DNA of 64,000 nucleotides from Acanthacorydalis orientalis. Taxonomy: Eukaryota > Arthropoda > Insecta > Megaloptera > Corydalidae. The position numbers were made by a program, and so were the translations under genes. Of this stretch, positions 10,300 to 20,687 are shown in pieces. The stretch covers positions 8,081,961 through 8,145,960 of the forward strand of contig CM068313.1 of assembly GCA_034766995.1 (NCBI GenBank). Direction: 5' to 3'. Every line of letters starts with the position of its first letter. Position 1 is the first letter of the stretch. The notes beneath the pieces are model-generated. The model worked only from the letters and a program-made list of their open reading frames with translations. It made no database searches and was not told where the DNA came from.

Positions 10300-11860
10300 T
10301 AAAAGTGTTCAGAAATGCAAAGAATGAATGTTGAATACAAAAGTGTTAATCTGATAAAATTCAGAATTTCTGTAAATAAATTTTGTTCTATGTTCAGAAG
10401 TACAATTTTAATTATTGACTTAATTAGATTTATAATCGTTCTTTGATATATGAAAAAAATCAATTTTAAAAAAAGTCGAAGTTTTATATCTTGAATAATC
10501 TAGGGTGTTATTTTTTCAGGTTTAAAAATCGAAAATTTGAAAACTGGTTATAGATCAATTTTTGTATTGCCCATCTATTATTTTGTCTGGAAGTAATTAG
10601 TTTCAGGCAAAAGGTGTAGATTATTGGAAAATATAATTTTTACAGCTGAAAGTTTATTTTTATCATTTTTATTTTGCACTCAAAATGTAAAAAAGTAAGA
10701 AAAAATAATTTACGTCAAGGAAAATGTCAAATTTAGATTTTAAATGTACAATATTGTTATGAATGAATATTTTTTGTGGAAAAATTCAAATTTTCATTAA
10801 AAAAAGCGTCAAAGAATGAAAAAAAAATTCTTTGTACTGAAACGCTAGCACGCTAGTTATTATTCAATAAATCAAGGTTTTTCGTAAATAAATTTCTTTT
10901 TATGTTTAAAAATTAAACTTTAATGATTGATTTCTATGATTTTAGAACTGATCTTTGATTTTAGAAGAAAAAAATCGATTTTGCGAAATATCGAATTTTT
11001 ATAATATTTTGCATAGTATAGGTCGTGGTTTTTTTCAGGTCTAAAAATCGATAATTTCAAAACTGGATAGAAATCTATTTTTTTATTATCAATCTATTAT
11101 TTTGTATGAAAATAGTCGGTTTCTGGCAAAAATAGCATTGGTTATGTACAAATATATTTTTTAAAGCCGAAATTCGATTTTTATCATTTTTCTCTTTCTC
11201 TCAGAATCTAAAATATTGAAAAAATGAAATTTGTCTTTGATAAATTATAAAATTTTGATACATACTTTATTGTTATCTTATAAATAAGTATTTTCACTGA
11301 AGAAATTAAAATTTTTCACTGTAAATATGGTTTGAGAGTGAAGTAAAGAAATTTGTATTAAATCAGTGAATATTAGCCTACAAAACGAGGTTTTCTGTAA
11401 AAAATTTTCATTTTCTATTTAAACTAATCTTTTAATGTCTGAGTCTTTGATTTTATGACCGGTCTTTGATTTTAGACGAAAAAAATTCATTTTAGAAAAT
11501 ATTGATTTTTCATGAAATTTTTATATACTCTAAGTCGTGGTTTTTTCAGGTTTAAAAATCGAAAAATTAAAATCTAGATATAAATTATTTTTATTATTAG
11601 TATATTAATTTGTTCGAAAATGATCGGATTCCGGAAAAAATAGCATTGTTTAGTAGCAATTATAATTTTGATAGTTGAAAATCGATTTTTTTTATCCTTT
11701 ATGATGTAAAAAAATGAGGAAAAAATAATATCTCTGTATTAAAATATAGAATATTGATATACAATTTAATTGTTTTGTATAAAATAATTATTTTAAATGA
11801 AAATACTGAATATTTTCTTTTAAAAGTCATTTAAAAGTGAAAATATTTACAGGTATAATA
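10300..11860 (-). repeat. SatA tandem array, inverted, about three diverged units
   Basis: The motif TTCAGGTTTAAAAATCGAAAA appears near 10517, 11035 and 11546, giving spacings of about 517 and 511 bp. Each unit also carries a version of TATTTTGTATGAAAATAGTC, a TTTCTGGCAAAA block and TAGGTCGTGGTTTTTT. These are reverse complements of blocks in the array at 1-870 (for example AAAAAACCACGACCTA). Units here are more diverged from each other than in the left array, which suggests an older or unhomogenised array. Confidence 0.8.
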
Positions 11861-12299
11861 CAATAAATTGTGTACAAGTATAATATTAATATTTCTAGGT
11901 TGTAAATTATGATTCAGTATCATTTAATTTTCTAACGGATTAAAAAATCTTTTTTTGTATGGAACATATTTATATAAACGATACTAATGTTTAAATACTT
12001 CAAATTTAGATTATGTAGTTTACAACAAGAAAAAAAAGTATTAAAACGAGTTTGTAAATTTCAATTTTGAGAATGTCTTGAAGTAATTGAATTACCTACA
12101 AATCTTTTTTTTATGAAAAAAATAATTTGAAAAATCGACTATGGAATGAATTTTTTAATGGAATAATTAAATAGAAAAGAAATATAATAGAGTGTAAAAT
12201 TATCCCGATGGCAGATGATTCATAGCTTGAAAAGAATTAAAAAAAATACACATTTACATTTTAATCTCGTGCTAAAAAGCTCAGCTGAAAAACAAAATA
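11861..12299. other. AT-rich gap, nothing recognised
   Basis: Featureless AT-rich DNA. Composition rises in CG from about 12300. Confidence 0.5.
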
Positions 12300-12640
12300 A
12301 ATTCACCGGCGAGCAGAAACGTTAAGAATTTTCCGGATACAGAGTTCACGTGAGAAACGTTCATATTTCACGCCGCATCCACATCAACTTTCTATGCACT
12401 TGAACCGTACTAAAAGAGAAAACGAGATTTATCTAAAACCATCAATGGCCCGAGACGACTGTTCCCAGCTGTAGTTCAATAACTTCACACTAGGGCTATT
12501 AATAAATATCTTATTAAAGTTCTGCACGTGTTTAATTGATGACCAATGCTCACGCAATACTCGCACATACCGGTCGACCTATCTCGGCGTGTGAACGTGT
12601 CGAGCGTGTGTATGTATGTGTGTGGTTGGTCGGTGGTCGT
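12300..12640. promoter_or_regulatory. Candidate conserved non-coding / regulatory block
   Basis: A balanced-composition segment follows a long AT desert. It includes ACCGGCGAGC, a GTTCACGTGA E-box-like site (about 12345), CACTAGGGCTATTAATAAAT, a second CACGTG (about 12526) next to TTTAATTGATGACC (homeodomain-like TAATTGAT), and a CpG-rich end with (TGTG). No frame looks coding. Its complexity compared with its flanks is what marks it. Confidence 0.35.
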
Positions 12641-12679
12641 TGAATTTGTCTTTCCCTTACGGTTGTGATATCGTTCACT

Positions 12680-13080
12680 GGTGCTTTATTATTTACGATG
12701 GTCATTCAAACAGTCATATTTTATTGTTGCATAAAGTATATCGTGATTATATATCATTTTTGAATACCATTCAATTTTTTTTCGATGCAATTTATTGTAC
12801 TTAATATGTAGAAAATATATACATATTCCTTGATATTTAATGTACTTAATATCAATGTACTTACTATACTTTATATAGTGTCGTTATCGAGTTTTATTGT
12901 TTTACAATAATAATAAATGTCCATAAACACACACTATCCGTGTCAATGACAGGTGACCGACGTCTGTATACACTCAATATAAGAAAAACAGCGTTTTATG
13001 ATAAAAGTAATTTTTATAATAGATGTATTTAAGTATTTAATTAATTTGTCAGTCTAAAAAGTATATCATTTATGTATATA
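12680..13080. other. AT-rich gap
   Basis: Contains small local duplications (GTACTTAATAT at about 12798 and 12842) and nothing else recognisable. Confidence 0.45.
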
Positions 13081-13370
13081 TTAGGTGTACAGATTAATTC
13101 GGTGCCTTTTTTATAGAAAATATTTATATATATATATAAGATGGAACACATTTAAATCTTCAAAATACTCCCTATTATTTGTACAATTTTTCTCCATCTA
13201 TCGGGTAACTGATAAATCTTGTCGAAAAAAGATGGCGGCTTCGTATCGATGAAGTCTTAATGCAATTTCGGACATCTTCCTCTATTATAAATTTTTATTA
13301 CATGTTTTATGCGTCATAACACTTTCCCACAAAGTTGAACAAATCATTTGTGCAACGAAATATTCAAAAG
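13081..13370 (-). mobile_element. Truncated mariner copy, ends TTAGGTGTAC
   Basis: It starts with TTAGGTGTACAGATTAATTC directly after TA (13079-13080). It continues with the same interior as 4794-5324, including CTCCATCTATCGGGTAACTG and TCGAAAAAAGATGGCGGCTT, which encode the transposase C-terminus on the minus strand. The right end is missing past about 13370. Confidence 0.75.
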
Positions 13371-13399
13371 ATGATCTTTTAATATCAAAACTTGCTATC

Positions 13400-13490
13400 G
13401 ATGGCAATAGATTATTTTGATTTTAGCATATCCACGTTTCGATCGGGGTGCTGTTATAATACTAAGAGTATTAAGGTACAGAAAAATTTG
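13400..13490. repeat. FB-1 fragment, inner left arm
   Basis: TATCCACGTTTCGATCG, ATACTAAGAGTATTAAGGTA and CAGAAAAATT match the inner part of an FB-1 arm with divergence. It abuts the truncated mariner copy. Confidence 0.45.
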
Positions 13491-13871
13491 AATTTAGCCA
13501 CAGTAGCAAAGTTTTGATTGTCAGTATTTTTGTCTTTAATTCAGGTTTATGGTCGATAGATATGTTAGCTAATGTCTTACAAATTTGGCTTTAATAAAAA
13601 AATATTTTGTGTAATAATATTTCTTTGTTTTTTATTTTTGATTAAATGTTTTTTATTGTTTGTTCTTTTTACATTAAACGTTTATTCGTTATATCAAATA
13701 AGAAAATAGTTTATATATCTAAAATAGGATTTGAAATCGATTTCTGTACTTAATTTTTATTTATTTACGAAGTATAATTAACATTTTTAGTTTATATCAA
13801 TCGTATTGTTATTGTATTTTCTTTTTTTTCTTCCAAGTAAAATAAACAATCATAATTATAGTTTAATGCTG

Positions 13872-14068
13872 TGTTTAAATTCACTTCCAAAAATAAATCA
13901 TTCTTCATTTACAAACCTCAATCAGAACCAAACATTGTTCTTATCGAAATGATTTGAAGATGACCTCAACATCGAAACACAATCGTTCAAAATGACTATT
14001 AAATTGTTGAAATATTTGATAAAAATATTTTTTGGGCTATGCAGAATGATTCATTTTTGAAAATGTAA
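13872..14068. repeat. FB-1 copy, degenerate two-armed
   Basis: The left side, AAATTCACTTCCAAAAATAA with ATTTACAAACCTCAATCAG, faces the right side, GAAGATGACCTCAACATCG with AGAATGATTCATTTTTGAAA. The middle is eroded. The open frame at 13999-14250 (minus) overlaps it and is not taken as a gene. Confidence 0.5.
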
Positions 14069-14251
14069 AATGGAGATATCTTAATGTCTTCATTATAAAA
14101 ATAAAAATTTACATAATTAGAGAATTTAAACAAAGAAACGAAAGTACAACGAATTTTAACTGTTTTGTACATGATAACTTTTGAGTTTGAATTTAAAAAA
14201 ATGTAATTGTATACATTTTCTGAATGTTTTCTTTTTAAATAAACATACATA

Positions 14252-14258
<7 letters not shown>

Positions 14259-14295
<37 letters not shown>
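14259..14295. repeat. (TA)n microsatellite
   Basis: Uninterrupted TA run ending in TATGTATGTA. Confidence 0.9.
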
Positions 14296-14303
<8 letters not shown>

Positions 14304-14521
14304 TGAATTTAATTATGCCAGTGTATAAATGGAAATTATAATATCTACAAAGTGTTGCTATGTTCTATAAATATTGTCATATCTCTGCGACAGAAATACG
14401 TTTTCTATTATCGCAGGCAGCAATCAGAAGGAATAAATTTCATTAAATCAAATGACAATTTCAACATTAGTGAACATATGTGTAGTTTTCATGTGTGTAA
14501 TAAGGTAATTGTTTAAGTACG

Positions 14522-14524
14522 TTT

Positions 14525-14570
<46 letters not shown>
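14522..14570. repeat. Compound (CA)n-(TA)n microsatellite
   Basis: A CACACACACACACA tract joins directly to a TA run of about 30 bp. Confidence 0.9.
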
Positions 14571-14577
<7 letters not shown>

Positions 14578-14615
14578 TGCATATAATGAGCTTTATATGG
14601 CTATTTTTTCACTAG

Positions 14616-14632
14616 CAACAATAAAACATGGC
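14616..14632 (+). other. Possible micro-exon with start codon
   Basis: CTATTTTTTCACTAG is a good splice acceptor. It is followed by 17 bases ending AAAACATGGC, then GTAAGTATG, a consensus donor. The ATG context is favourable. Alternatively the same bases are the end of a longer first exon. No continuing exon was identified, so chance is quite possible. Confidence 0.15.
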
Positions 14633-14758
14633 GTAAGTATGCATGCAATGAAGTAATAAAAATTTAAGTTTGTTGTTTCGACGGTCATTATGGTACTTAA
14701 TGAATAGCGAATCTGTGGAAATATATCAGAAATGGTAATTTTAATAATGGCTTTTGGG

Positions 14759-14784
14759 AGCTGTTTAAAATTTTTTAAACAGCT
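14759..14784. other. Perfect 11-bp hairpin
   Basis: AGCTGTTTAAA, a four-base loop, then TTTAAACAGCT. The region just downstream to 15290 holds no recognised repeat. The minus-strand open frame at 14797-15105 has no familiar motif. Confidence 0.5.
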
Positions 14785-15290
14785 TCTGGTTATAAATCAG
14801 AACGTGTTTGTTTCATTTTTTCCTCGTTCTCTTTGTTTGTACAACGATGGTGAAACGTAACGGTGCACATTTTCCACATAATTACGCGAAATTAAGAGGA
14901 AAATGAACGAATCATCAGACCGTACTATTTTCATACATTTTTTTTTGTTCTTTCTCTGTACGTTTGCATGTAATATTTGTACAGAGTGTGAGATTAATGT
15001 TTGCAAAACGAAGATTAAAGAAGAAAAGTTAAGAGCAAGATATTTTCCGTAGTGCTTGCGAAGAAAACTTTGATCGGCGGTTGAAAGGATTAGAACAACA
15101 TCCATTTACACTTAAAATGCTTTTAGTTCTACGCTGATAGCTTCTATCAAAAGATTTCAGTCGGAACATTTTCTTTTTCTTAAATAATGGATTAGTTTCA
15201 GATGTGTTGAAACGTTTGGGAAATCCATTTTTTTTAAATTATTATTTTTAATTGCTCGCCTTATAAGCATATACTTTACATACATAAACA

Positions 15291-15313
15291 TATATATATA
15301 TATATATATATAT
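15291..15313. repeat. (TA)n microsatellite at mariner end
   Basis: A TA run sits immediately before CACGTTTTTAAAGTAAGTTC, the terminal-looking sequence of the adjoining mariner remnant. Confidence 0.85.
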
Positions 15314-16085
15314 CACGTTTTTAAAGTAAGTTCCCTTCAGTAATTAGAAAAAAATACATGAATGATAAAATTGTTTATTACAGGCAAAAGACGTTTACAT
15401 GTATACATTATTTTTCCACATAGTCACTATTGACTTCCACGCATTTTTAGTATCGTGACACCAGTTTCAATATTTCCATGTATAAGAAATCACCTGTGAT
15501 TTGAACCAATTACTAACGCCTGTTTTCAATTCTTCATTTTCAAATCGTTGAAATGCGAGCCACTTTTTTTAAGTACAAGAACAGATGGTAATCGTTTGGT
15601 GCGAGATCGGGGCTTCAAGATTAAATTGGTTAGTTGCATCCACACGTTTCTGCTTGTGTGCATTGATCAATCGGCATACAGTTTTTTATAGCTCAGTCTT
15701 CCTGTCACAATGTCATAAATCACTGTTCGTGAAACTTTTGACAATTCAATGGACAATTGTGAAACAACGATTTTCTCGAATTTTTGTGTTCACTTTTTCA
15801 ATCAAATCGTTTATGTCAGGCCGTCCACTACGCTTTTCGCTGTGAATATTCGTTCACCCGTTTTTAAATAAACGACACCATTGCTTAACCTTACTGTCAC
15901 TCATAACACTTATTCCATACACCTCACAAAGTTGTCTGTGAATTTCAGCAGTACTATTTTTTTGCAACCAAAAACCGGATCACAGCACGAATTTCGCAGC
16001 TGGTTGGATTATTTATTGTTGCACATATTATAAATCACTCACATATGGCATCAAATAACAATCCGAGGACGATCCTAGCTATCAA
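15314..16085 (-). mobile_element. Mariner-family element remnant (host of pseudogene 15408-16026)
   Basis: The downstream part of the element runs from the transposase stop to CACGTTTTTAAAGTAAGTTC near 15314-15333, which has the look of a mariner terminal repeat. I found no inverted partner near 16085, so the upstream end is probably truncated or replaced by the adjacent FB-2 repeat. Confidence 0.55.
15408..16026 (-). pseudogene. Decayed mariner transposase, third family
   Basis: Read on the minus strand, the segments follow transposase order: CEIRAVIRF, then after a frameshift NSTAEIHRQLCEVYGISVMS, then a helix-turn-helix stretch (KVKQWCRLFKNGRTNI, RSGRPDI), then near the end KKWLAFQRFENEELKTGVSN and, in another frame, KCVEVNSDYVEK before a TAA at 15408-15410. 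At about 620 bp it is well short of a full transposase of roughly 340 residues. The catalytic centre appears deleted between the RVDATNQ region and KKWLAF. Several frameshifts and stops make it non-functional. I chose 16026 as start because an ATG there opens CNN-K just before the recognisable region. Confidence 0.75.
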
Positions 16086-16138
16086 CCATTTTGTTCAGTT
16101 ATTTTTTATAAAGAATTTTAATATAAAATTATTAATTA

Positions 16139-16462
16139 ATCCACTTTAAATACAAAATGATTGTAAAATGATGTTTTAAATAATTAGTCAATCATTTTTA
16201 AAATAGAATAAATGAATAACGGACTATCAAATATTTGTATCAAGTAGAAAGGTGTGCAGGTTGCTAGAATTGAAATCCACTACATTAAATATACAATGCC
16301 TCTTTATACATTGCAGTAGTTTTCAATTTTAATAATCTAAACACCTCTTTTGTCATATAAATATTTGATATCACTTTATTCATTTCTTGTCCTTTAAAAA
16401 TGGTCGATTTATTATTTAAAAGATCTCATTTTTAAATCATTTTATATTTACAGCGTACTTTA
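16139..16462. repeat. FB-2: inverted repeat with ~155-nt arms
   Basis: The left arm runs CCACTTTAAATACAAAATGA, CAATCATTTTTAAAATAG, ATAAATGAATAA, TATCAAATATTTGTATCA, AGGTGTGCAGG, TTGAAATCCACTAC. The right arm carries all of these as diverged reverse complements in mirrored order, ending in TTTATATTTACAGCGTACTT. The centre near 16306 is CAATGCCTCTTTATACATTG. Transcribed RNA would fold into one long hairpin. No coding frame is present. A single-arm relative is at 7717-7860. Confidence 0.75.
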
Positions 16463-16464
16463 TT

Positions 16465-17215
16465 TTAAGCAAGTCGAGTGAGGAGAATATAAACTTTTAA
16501 AACAAATAATATCAATTAGAATTATTATTTATATCTATATCTCGCATTTTTGTTATTGTTTTCTTACTGTTAAATCGTCCACATATTTATAATTTTTAGA
16601 TTGAAATCTTATGTGTATTTTTATAACAAACATAATTAATGTTCTCGATATAAAATATTAAACGTTATCAATTTCGTGTTACACCAATGTCGTGTAGATC
16701 TCATCGATGTGTGTAGTACGTATTTAAATACTGGCACGCATTCATAAAGTTAATATTTTTTTAATGTCCATTTTCATAATAAAATTTCAACAAATTCATT
16801 ACACCAGTTATAATAACCGTAAACTGAAAGCAAGAATAATTTACCTCTTGTTATGTAATGGAATATGTATGTAGAAATGTAATATATGTTTTTTTTTACT
16901 ACACTCGTATATTTCACTTTAGCCATAAAATAAGTGTAATTTATTTCATCCATTAAACGCAAAAATTAGCGTTTTATGTTTACTAAAAATATTAAAATAC
17001 AATTTTTTTCCCTTGAAAATCAGATATCTTTTTTATTTGATAAATCAAGAATAAATCTTGTTGCTCGCAAAGTATGTATTTATCGAATAAACGGATTTAT
17101 TTCACTAGAGTGTAAAGAAAAAAAACGTACTTTGTGTTTTATAGAAGAGGAGGAAAAGTAACAAGAAAAACTAATTATTCAATTTAAACAAATTCGATAT
17201 AATTTCCTCACTTCA
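16465..17215. other. AT-rich gap with short open frames
   Basis: Frames at 16774-16962 (minus) and 16976-17161 (plus) are open for about 60 codons each. Their composition (Phe, Ile, Lys, Tyr) mirrors the local AT content, and no motif is seen. Confidence 0.45.
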
Positions 17216-17219
17216 CAGT

Positions 17220-17470
17220 CTTATAACAAACTTATATTGATAATCCGGACGAAGGAATGACGAGTGCGAGTGAAAGAACGTGAAAAAGAAAAAAATATAG
17301 GAGCAAACTTTCAGTAAACTGTACAAACATCCTCGTAACATCACTTCCTACCTCGAAACGGGCCTTCGTCGTGTCGAAGTCTTTTGTTCTAAGAAGTTGT
17401 AACGTGCGGGCGGTTCCGCACAGGCCCCCAACACGAAAGTTTTAATGTCATTTTAGAGGGGTGTAATAAT
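17220..17470. promoter_or_regulatory. CG-rich candidate regulatory block
   Basis: From GAGTGCGAGTGAAAG through CGAAACGGGCCTTCGTCGTG to GCGGGCGGTTCCGCACAGG and CCCCCAACACGAAAG the composition is markedly richer in C and G than the flanks. GTGCGG-GCGGTT-CCGCAC is a 6-bp CG hairpin at about 17404-17421. A block to 17650 is similar but weaker. No coding frame is convincing. Confidence 0.35.
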
Positions 17471-17474
17471 TTAC

Positions 17475-18105
17475 GTACGAATATAATTGATTTAAAATGA
17501 CAGATTAAAATTTGGTTAGATCGGCGTTACGCGTTCGCGTTCCTCGCACGCACAAGAGAAAACTTTTTTTAAATAGGAAAATTCGACGAGCGGCGTCGTC
17601 GTGAATTATAATTGAATGACCCAGTGAATTCTTCCGATGAAAATGAAAACGCGAAACGAATGAGATTGAGACAAATACGGTCGATTCGTTTGAATTATAT
17701 GTTTTTTTTTCTTGTATAAAGTACACTGAACGAATGTAGAGTTTATTTTGAAGAAAGGACAGAAATTTACATTATTTTAAATCAAATATTTTTATAGATA
17801 TTTTTTAAGTACTCTGTATAAAAATATACAATCTTTTTTTGCCGTAAAAACTCAATATTTATTTTAGTTATCGTGTTTATTATCTTAAACTTATTTTTAT
17901 CTATTTTTTTCTCATAGTTTTTTTTCTTTGTTTGAAAAAGTAATGTTTTATTATTTAGATAATCACGTTAATAATCCATAAATATTTAATATAAAGTAAT
18001 TATTACTAAGTGACAGGGAAATTTAGCTATTTTGGCTCATTTATATGTTGTGTAAATTATAAAGTTTTTAAAGGGATAATACTTGTTATTTATAATCCAC
18101 TGTGT
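17475..18105. other. AT-rich gap
   Basis: After 17650 this is featureless. The minus-strand frame at 17505-17726 overlaps the CG-richer flank and carries no recognisable domain. Confidence 0.45.
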
Positions 18106-18109
18106 ACTT

Positions 18110-18862
18110 ATAGAGTGTATAAATTAATTACCTGCCTTTTTTTATAGAAAATGAATGTTAACAGAAAAATTAAATACATTTCACTCCTCAAAATATTATT
18201 ATTTTGTAGAACTTTTCTCCATCTATCGGGTAACTGACGAATCCCTTTTCGGAAAAAGATGGCATATTTGAGTCGATGAATTCATAATGTATTTTTGGAT
18301 CTTTTTCACTATTTTAGCATTTTTTGAATATTTTATGTTTTACAACACCTTCCTCCATGCTAATATGCTTCTTTTCAGGCGCCATCGTGCTCACTACTGT
18401 TTTGTGTGGCTATGCCAACTGCTTGACCAAGACTATAGTGTTTTTAACCCTTTGCGGTCGAATGTCGCCATACAAACGGCATCACAATTCTATTTACTAG
18501 GTCGAATGTCGTCATGAAAGCAGTAAAAAATAATTTCGTTATCTGTATAATCGTTAGGTATAATTCAATATTTGTCCATAGTTATTATTCTCTTTAATAA
18601 TAATTATTATTCTCTAATAAAATCTCAAATTCCATTAAACACAATATTTTTACTTAATATCGTATATTTAACTCTTCAGAACATAATTTCACTTTATACA
18701 AAAAGTATATTCGTCCCAGCAAGAAATATAGTTGAAAAAGTTCTTGTTCCCAACGGATAAATATTAAGTTTGGCACTTCAAAATCGTAAAACAACGAGAA
18801 AATATTTTAATTGAAATCAGATATGATTGATTGAATGAAAAGGCATAGAATTAATTTTTGAG
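18110..18862 (-). mobile_element. Mariner copy (TTAGGTGTAC family) with nested insertion
   Basis: The left end is a diverged form of the family end (AGTGTATAAATTAATTACC). The interior matches the other copies (CTCCATCTATCGGGTAACTG, TTTCACTATTTTAGCATTTT, GGCTATGCCAACTGCTTGAC). The right end fades out at GGCATAGAATTAATTTTTG. At 18444 the interior is split at a TTAA by another element (18448-18756), after which it resumes with TGGCACTTCAAAATCG. The nesting gives relative ages: this copy is the older. Confidence 0.75.
18448..18756. mobile_element. piggyBac-like non-autonomous element nested in mariner
   Basis: It begins CCCTTTGCGGTCGAATGTCG directly after TTAA (18444-18447). The right boundary is the point where the host mariner sequence resumes, at GGATAAATATTAAG, where ATAA is probably a mutated TTAA. 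The right terminal repeat is strongly decayed, so the superfamily call leans on the left end and the TTAA target. An internal direct repeat GGTCGAATGTCG occurs at 18457 and about 18501. It has no transposase coding capacity. Confidence 0.6.
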
Positions 18863-19018
18863 AGAAATTCTGTAAAAAAATCGCTGTGAATAAAAGTCAA
18901 GTATTGAAAAATATAAAAAGTATATAGATTAGAAATTAGGGCGAAAGTTTAACTATACCTCACAATATAATTTTTTCTATAAAACATTATTATATTTGAA
19001 TTTGAATGCCATTATATA

Positions 19019-19228
19019 TGGTTATTTAATTTAGTCTTCCACATGGAAGTATTAAAAGGTGGCGCATTGATTAAGGAAAGTCATGGTATTTTTTATTTAG
19101 TATTTTAGTTCAATTCAATACTAAAATACAATTGAATTTAAATACTAAATGGGAGATAAAATGTTTTTTTCTAAAGAAATTTTGCATTTTTTTAATACTT
19201 TAATACGGAAGCCTAATTTGAATCACCC
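19019..19228. mobile_element. GGGTGATTC-family short element
   Basis: The left end (GTTATTTAATTTAGTCTTCC then ACATGGAAGTATTAAAA) is inverted relative to the right end (TTTAATAC, GGAAGCCTAATTTGAATCAC CC). TA flanks both ends. The core holds a partly palindromic run built from ATTTAGTATTTTAGTTCAAT. Sister copies at 52724-52917 and 32085-32213 confirm it as a family with terminal inverted repeats of about 40 bp. TA targets suggest Tc1/mariner mobilisation, but no transposase was matched. Confidence 0.75.
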
Positions 19229-19229
19229 T

Positions 19230-20435
19230 ATTTTTATAATAATTTATATAATTTCAAAATCTGATCATGACCTTTTTTATATGCAAACTTATACAAAATA
19301 AAATTTCAGATATATGATATAAAATCTATATTTGAAATTATTAATATCTGAAAAAGAACAAATAAAAAACCCTAGTTCTTTTACGAGATAATGAAATTAT
19401 ATATACAAAAAAGGAATTCGTTAAATCGCGATCAATTTAACAAGAAATCCAATTTAACAAGCAACAAATTACATCGTAAAATTTAATTCGTCGGAGAGCG
19501 CAGAAGGAAGGAAAACAACGCACGATTTTTCATAGAGAAACGAAACACACGCGGTACGTTAAATATAAGAACGGTAAACTTAGACCGCCAGGCAACCATC
19601 AGATAAGTCAAAATTTTCAATCTACTTTTCCGGTACACAAAACATGTTAAGACTTGTGTATATATTTAGAAGTGATGTGGTCGTTTGTGTATTAACGTGC
19701 ACGTACATGCTTTTATATATATATATATATACATGTGTGTGTGTGTGTAACATTTCGAATGTAGCGACAAACTTATAGTTTTAATTAAAATTTCCAGATT
19801 AAAATACAACCGCCGTGCAATCACAACAACGGAAACTTTTTCGCGCTGGTACTCGTCTCTCGTTTCATAACGAAAACAGTAGCCTTTATGTACGCTGTAG
19901 CCAAAACATCAATCTACAAAACGTGCAAATAAGAATTTCAGACTTTTTTTACATTATTTATTTTCTTTTCGTGCGAGTATTAGTTCAAAATTATGATGGA
20001 TTCCGTTATTTAAATTTGGTAGTAGTAATACATGTCGTTTTTGAGATAATTATCATTATTTTTTAAATTTTAAATAACGAAAATTCTATTTTAATTATGC
20101 GAAAATCACGATTATTATTTACAATGAAATGAAATTTGATAAAGACTTTATTTTGTAATTATAATTAAGTAGGGTGTACTGATCGTTGTCTGAAACAGTC
20201 ATTTTAAAGTAGGCTGTGTAAACATTTGTGATTTTCAGAGACGATCTACGATCAAGTAATCTTTTTTTAGTTACAGAATAATTTTATTTTTGTAAAAATA
20301 AATAAAATACTTTTATCTTCTTCTATTTAAATAAGTATACATGCAAATAGTTCATAAATAAATAGACACCACACACATTAGAAGGAGAGTGATATTAATT
20401 TTCACAAACATAGAGATGCAAGATCCTATAAGTTT
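19230..20435. other. AT-rich gap with small CG patches
   Basis: CG-richer segments lie at about 19485-19575 (TTCGTCGGAGAGCGCAGAAG) and 19805-19920 (GTGCAATCACAACAACGG). A (TA)(GT) microsatellite is at 19714-19749. The frame 19815-20066 has no recognised domain. Possible regulatory DNA, but nothing firm. Confidence 0.4.
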
Positions 20436-20439
20436 AAAA

Positions 20440-20468
20440 ATCATTGGTCTAAAATCTAGACCAATGAT
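20440..20468. other. Perfect 12-bp stem-loop
   Basis: ATCATTGGTCTA, loop AAATC, TAGACCAATGAT. The stem is perfect and contains CCAAT on both strands. It is much shorter than a typical microRNA precursor, so I do not call it one. Confidence 0.5.
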
Positions 20469-20687
20469 CAAACATATCTTCATTGTTGCTTTATTCAAAT
20501 ATTACTGAAGATATGCTTGAATGTTGAATGGCTCTGCGTTTCTACTATAATCGAGTTGAAGCGCTCACTGCAAACAAAGATGTTTCAATCCAATATTTAT
20601 ATAACTAATTTTATTTTTAGTTCTTAATTGATTTCGCAATTTTTTCGCATTTTTATGAAATGTAGAATAAAGAAACTGATCTATTTT

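Noticed and set aside
20440..20468. microRNA precursor
   Set aside because: The stem is only 12 bp; a typical precursor needs a stem of 20 or more bp with a longer overall hairpin.
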